From assembly GCA_015488875.1 (NCBI GenBank), contig WFMX01000208.1, positions 1 to 7,065 of the forward strand: a stretch of 7,065 nucleotides of DNA. The letters run 5' to 3'. The notes below the pieces were generated by a model, which was given only the letters and a program-made list of their open reading frames with translations, did not search any database and had not been told where the DNA came from. Shown here piece by piece: positions 5,055-7,065 of the stretch; position 1 is the first letter of the stretch; each line of letters opens with the position of its first letter. The position numbers were made by a program, and so were the translations under genes. This stretch comes from Campylobacterota bacterium. GTDB taxonomy: Bacteria > Campylobacterota > Campylobacteria > Campylobacterales > Sulfurovaceae.

Positions 5055-5954
5055 TTACTTCATAGTACTAAGATAGCTTGCCAATGCTTTCTCTTGCACT
5101 GGAGTCAATCTACCTTTGAACGATGGCATACGACCTATAGAACCTTTTTTACCATGCTCTAACACATTGTGAACTAGTGTATTGTCATACTCTGCAATGT
5201 TTGCAGCCATACCATTCATGCCCTTGCCGTCAGGACCATGACATGACTCGCAAACTGCAAATGTGGCAGGCTTTTCACCTTTCATTCCACCAGCTACCCA
5301 AGTAGCTATAGCTTCTGCATCAGTACCACTTGCCATACCGCCAGGCATTGCACCCATCTGATAGCCAAGTTGGTTTGATCCATTCTTGATCACATCAAGT
5401 ACTTGCTCTTTGCTGAATCTACCTGCTGTAAAGTCTTGAGCTTTGCCAGATAGACCATCACCAGTCTCACCATGACAAGGTGCACACTGTACCAAGAAGA
5501 TAGATTCTCCCATCTCTTTGAGTGTAGCTGCATCTGCATTTTTATGCATCTCTTCAAACTTACTGTTGTATGCCAAGACCTCTTCGTTGAGTTGACCTAT
5601 CTGACTGAAGCTGTTGACTGGATAGCCAACTGTCCAATACCACATAGCCCAAATCATAGTACCTAAGAAAGAGAATGCCCAGCCTACAGGTAGTTCATTT
5701 TTATACTCACCTATACCATCCCAGTTTTCATCAGCCAACTCACCTGTAGCTGTATCTGTCTTCATCTGGTTGATATATTTGAATGATACAACAACGGATA
5801 ATATGATAATTACCCCTGCACCTATCACCGTCAGTCCTTTGATAGGGTCATCTATCAGCATTTGCAGAGTAATATTCATAGATGCAAGCACATAAATTGT
5901 AGCTAGCATGAGTACTACTGCAAAAGCAATTCCTTTTATCATTAACGCATTCAT
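5055..5954 (-). CDS. ccoP: Cytochrome c oxidase cbb3-type, dihaem subunit CcoP (subunit III)
   Basis: CcoP passes electrons from periplasmic cytochrome c through two c-type haems towards CcoO and CcoN. The 299 residues carry two haem sites, CAPCH (157-161) and CESCH (235-239), and likely axial methionines in GAMPGG (Met203) and GRMPSF (Met276). Before them the FixP N-terminal signature WDGIGEYKNELPVGW (78-92) leads into a membrane helix (about 90-110). Two further hydrophobic segments lie upstream (about 8-27 and 40-59), giving three predicted spans. The cytochrome domain would be periplasmic with the N-terminus inside. The ATG at 5954 overlaps the ccoQ stop in ATGA, and GAGGAG lies eight bases upstream, so both support the start. 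It is followed by DUF4006 after 13 bp. Confidence 0.97.
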   Translation of the reverse strand: MNALMIKGIAFAVVLMLATIYVLASMNITLQMLIDDPIKGLTVIGAGVIIILSVVVSFKYINQMKTDTATGELADENWDGIGEYKNELPVGWAFSFLGTMIWAMWYWTVGYPVNSFSQIGQLNEEVLAYNSKFEEMHKNADAATLKEMGESIFLVQCAPCHGETGDGLSGKAQDFTAGRFSKEQVLDVIKNGSNQLGYQMGAMPGGMASGTDAEAIATWVAGGMKGEKPATFAVCESCHGPDGKGMNGMAANIAEYDNTLVHNVLEHGKKGSIGRMPSFKGRLTPVQEKALASYLSTMK

Positions 5955-6169
5955 TTAATTTGCTCCTCGTTTTCAGCTTGAGTGGAAGGATCACTCTCTA
6001 TGGGTGTACTATCTATCTCATCATCCAATGCGATGTTAGCATACTTCTCATAATCCTTCTCACCTTTTTTTTCACTTCTATATAGATGGATAATATATCC
6101 ATATAATAAAATTACCAACAAGATAGTCATAAAAAAATTGGCATAGCCTTGTATATTTCTTATGTCCAC
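5951..6169 (-). CDS. ccoQ: cbb3 oxidase small subunit CcoQ
   Basis: CcoQ is the small non-catalytic membrane subunit that stabilises the cbb3 complex. This 72-residue protein has one N-terminal membrane helix (about residues 10-28, FFMTILLVILLYGYIIHLY), then KKGEKDYEKYANIALDDE and an acidic, proline-containing tail, as in other CcoQ/FixQ proteins (the YEKYANLALDD-type stretch is common in this group). The start is GTG at 6169-6167 with AGGA six bases upstream; a downstream ATG at codon 14 would remove part of the helix. It lies 11 bp after ccoO and overlaps ccoP by 4 bp (ATGA), indicating coupled translation. Confidence 0.92.
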   Translation of the reverse strand: MDIRNIQGYANFFMTILLVILLYGYIIHLYRSEKKGEKDYEKYANIALDDEIDSTPIESDPSTQAENEEQIK

Positions 6170-6179
6170 TATCTATCCT
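6170..6179 (-). promoter_or_regulatory. Ribosome binding leader AGGATAGATA deciding the GTG start of ccoQ
   Basis: AGGATAGATA ends directly at the GTG at 6169, with AGGA spaced six bases. It is the reason for preferring this GTG. The same ten bases precede the 33-residue membrane protein at 4795-4804. Confidence 0.6.
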
Positions 6180-6180
6180 A

Positions 6181-6846
6181 CTATTTCAATCTATTAAGAT
6201 AGGCAATCAAAGCTACGATCTCTGGGATCTCGCCTTTTGCAACCGTATCTTTAACATCTTGATTTTTCATATCAGCAGCAATTGCTTTTGCCTCTTCTAT
6301 GACTTTCGGTCTGTATGCATCCCAAGCTGCTCTTGTTCCTTGGAACTCATCACCATATGGTGTATTAAATGCATTTTTGACAGTCACTGCTTCAGCATAA
6401 GCTGTCTCAATATCTGCAATGTTTGTAAACATATGCTTATATGCAGGCATGATAGACTTAGGCACTACTGACTGAGGGTTCCACATATGGTTCTCATGCC
6501 AATCAGTAGTACGGTAGTTACCTACACGATGAAGATCTGGACCAGTTCTCTTTGAACCCCATAGAAATGGTCTATCATAAGCATACTCACCACTTAGAGA
6601 TACTTGACCATATCTATCTGTCTCAGATTTGAATGGTCTGATCAATTGTGAGTGACAAGCGATACAGTTGTCTTTTTTGTAAACTTCTTTACCAGCTAGC
6701 TCAAGCACTGTGTATGGCTTGAGACCAATCACAGGGCGAGAAGCCTCTGAAAAGTTTGGCAAGATCTCTACGAGACCTGCAAATGCGATAACCACAAATA
6801 CGCCAACGGCGAAGAAGAATGGATTTTTTTCTAACCAATGAAACAT
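6181..6846 (-). CDS. ccoO: Cytochrome c oxidase cbb3-type, monohaem subunit CcoO (subunit II)
   Basis: CcoO is the membrane-anchored monohaem cytochrome c that passes electrons from CcoP to the haem b centre of CcoN. The 221 residues begin with a short cytoplasmic part and one membrane helix (about 9-29), followed by the family sequence VLELAGKEVYKKDNCIACH. The haem site is CIACH (61-65) and SIMPAY (131-136) supplies the likely axial Met133. SQLIRPFKSETDRYG (66-80), RPFLWGSKRTGPDLHRVG (92-109) and the C-terminal VALIAYLNRLK are strongly typical of CcoO/FixO. Length is normal for the family. The ATG at 6846 follows ccoN by 14 bp behind a perfect Shine-Dalgarno, which suggests strong translation. 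Confidence 0.98.
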   Translation of the reverse strand: MFHWLEKNPFFFAVGVFVVIAFAGLVEILPNFSEASRPVIGLKPYTVLELAGKEVYKKDNCIACHSQLIRPFKSETDRYGQVSLSGEYAYDRPFLWGSKRTGPDLHRVGNYRTTDWHENHMWNPQSVVPKSIMPAYKHMFTNIADIETAYAEAVTVKNAFNTPYGDEFQGTRAAWDAYRPKVIEEAKAIAADMKNQDVKDTVAKGEIPEIVALIAYLNRLK

Positions 6847-6854
6847 AATAACCT

Positions 6855-6863
6855 ACCTCCTTA
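6855..6863 (-). promoter_or_regulatory. Perfect nine-base ribosome binding site of ccoO, overlapping the ccoN stop
   Basis: TAAGGAGGT on the minus strand is complementary to the full anti-Shine-Dalgarno core, and its TAA is the ccoN stop codon itself. GGAGG is nine bases before the ccoO ATG. The arrangement couples the end of ccoN with efficient initiation of ccoO. Confidence 0.75.
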
Positions 6864-7065
6864 TGCCATAGGTGATCTAAACTGTGGCTCTTCTGTCAAT
6901 TCTCTTGACGAAGTCATAGTTTTTATCATATTGTATGCGAACATCAAGAATCCTGTTAGGTATAGCACACCTGAAAGGGCTCTGATAGCATAATAAGGAT
7001 GAAGCACTGCAACTGTATCGATGAATGAATACATCAAGTTACCATACTCATCAACCGCTCTCCAC
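6861..7065 (-). CDS. ccoN: Cytochrome c oxidase cbb3-type, catalytic subunit CcoN, C-terminal 67 residues only
   Basis: The frame enters from the right window edge and ends at TAA 6863-6861, so only the C-terminus of this subunit I (haem b and haem b3-CuB site) is visible. The piece starts WRAVDEYGNLMYSFIDTV, goes on to HPYYAIRALSGVLYLTGFLMFAYNM and ends FRSPMA. HPYYAIRALSG followed by one hydrophobic helix (about residues 29-45 of the piece) is typical of the last transmembrane segment of CcoN. None of the metal-ligand histidines falls in the window. It is the first visible gene of the leftward operon; the promoter must lie beyond the edge. Confidence 0.93.
   Translation of the reverse strand, partial: WRAVDEYGNLMYSFIDTVAVLHPYYAIRALSGVLYLTGFLMFAYNMIKTMTSSRELTEEPQFRSPMA

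Overview
The window looks like chromosomal DNA from a free-living member of the Campylobacterota (the former Epsilonproteobacteria, Sulfurimonas/Sulfurovum type). The main reason is the rightmost operon: a cbb3 oxidase cluster ccoN-O-Q-P followed directly by a DUF4006 gene and small membrane/periplasmic genes, an order I know from this group (Campylobacter and Helicobacter have a similar tail behind ccoP). Moderate-to-low GC, heavy use of ATA, CTA and AGA codons and tight gene packing agree. The genus cannot be fixed from the sequence alone.

Left part, plus strand (1-3231): three tightly spaced genes that look like one transcription unit. They are the 3' part of a potassium channel with a cytoplasmic RCK (TrkA-type) regulatory domain, then argJ (ornithine/glutamate acetyltransferase, arginine synthesis), overlapping the channel gene by 8 bp, then a UDP-glucuronate 4-epimerase-like sugar epimerase starting at a TTG codon 9 bp after argJ. 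The functions are unrelated, so this is probably a housekeeping co-transcription unit rather than a pathway.

Middle (3232-3496): a convergent intergenic region. It holds one doubtful 71-codon reading frame that overlaps the epimerase stop, and three inverted repeats that could end transcription from one or both sides. None has a convincing T run.

Right part, minus strand (7065 down to 3497): an eight-gene operon read leftward. It contains the C-terminal end of ccoN (catalytic subunit, cut by the window edge), ccoO (monohaem cytochrome c), ccoQ (GTG start), ccoP (dihaem cytochrome c with three predicted N-terminal membrane segments), a DUF4006 single-span protein, a 33-residue single-span membrane protein at 4693-4794 that is easily missed, a signal-peptide protein with a TPM-like periplasmic domain and a C-terminal anchor, and a FixH/CcoH-like protein. 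Gaps are short or negative throughout (14, 11, -4, 13, 10, 4 and -14 bp), and most starts have a clear Shine-Dalgarno. Together they would encode the high-affinity terminal oxidase for microaerobic respiration plus a set of small partners likely used in its assembly or stability. The operon promoter lies outside the window. The most interesting item is this accessory tail, especially the 33-residue protein.
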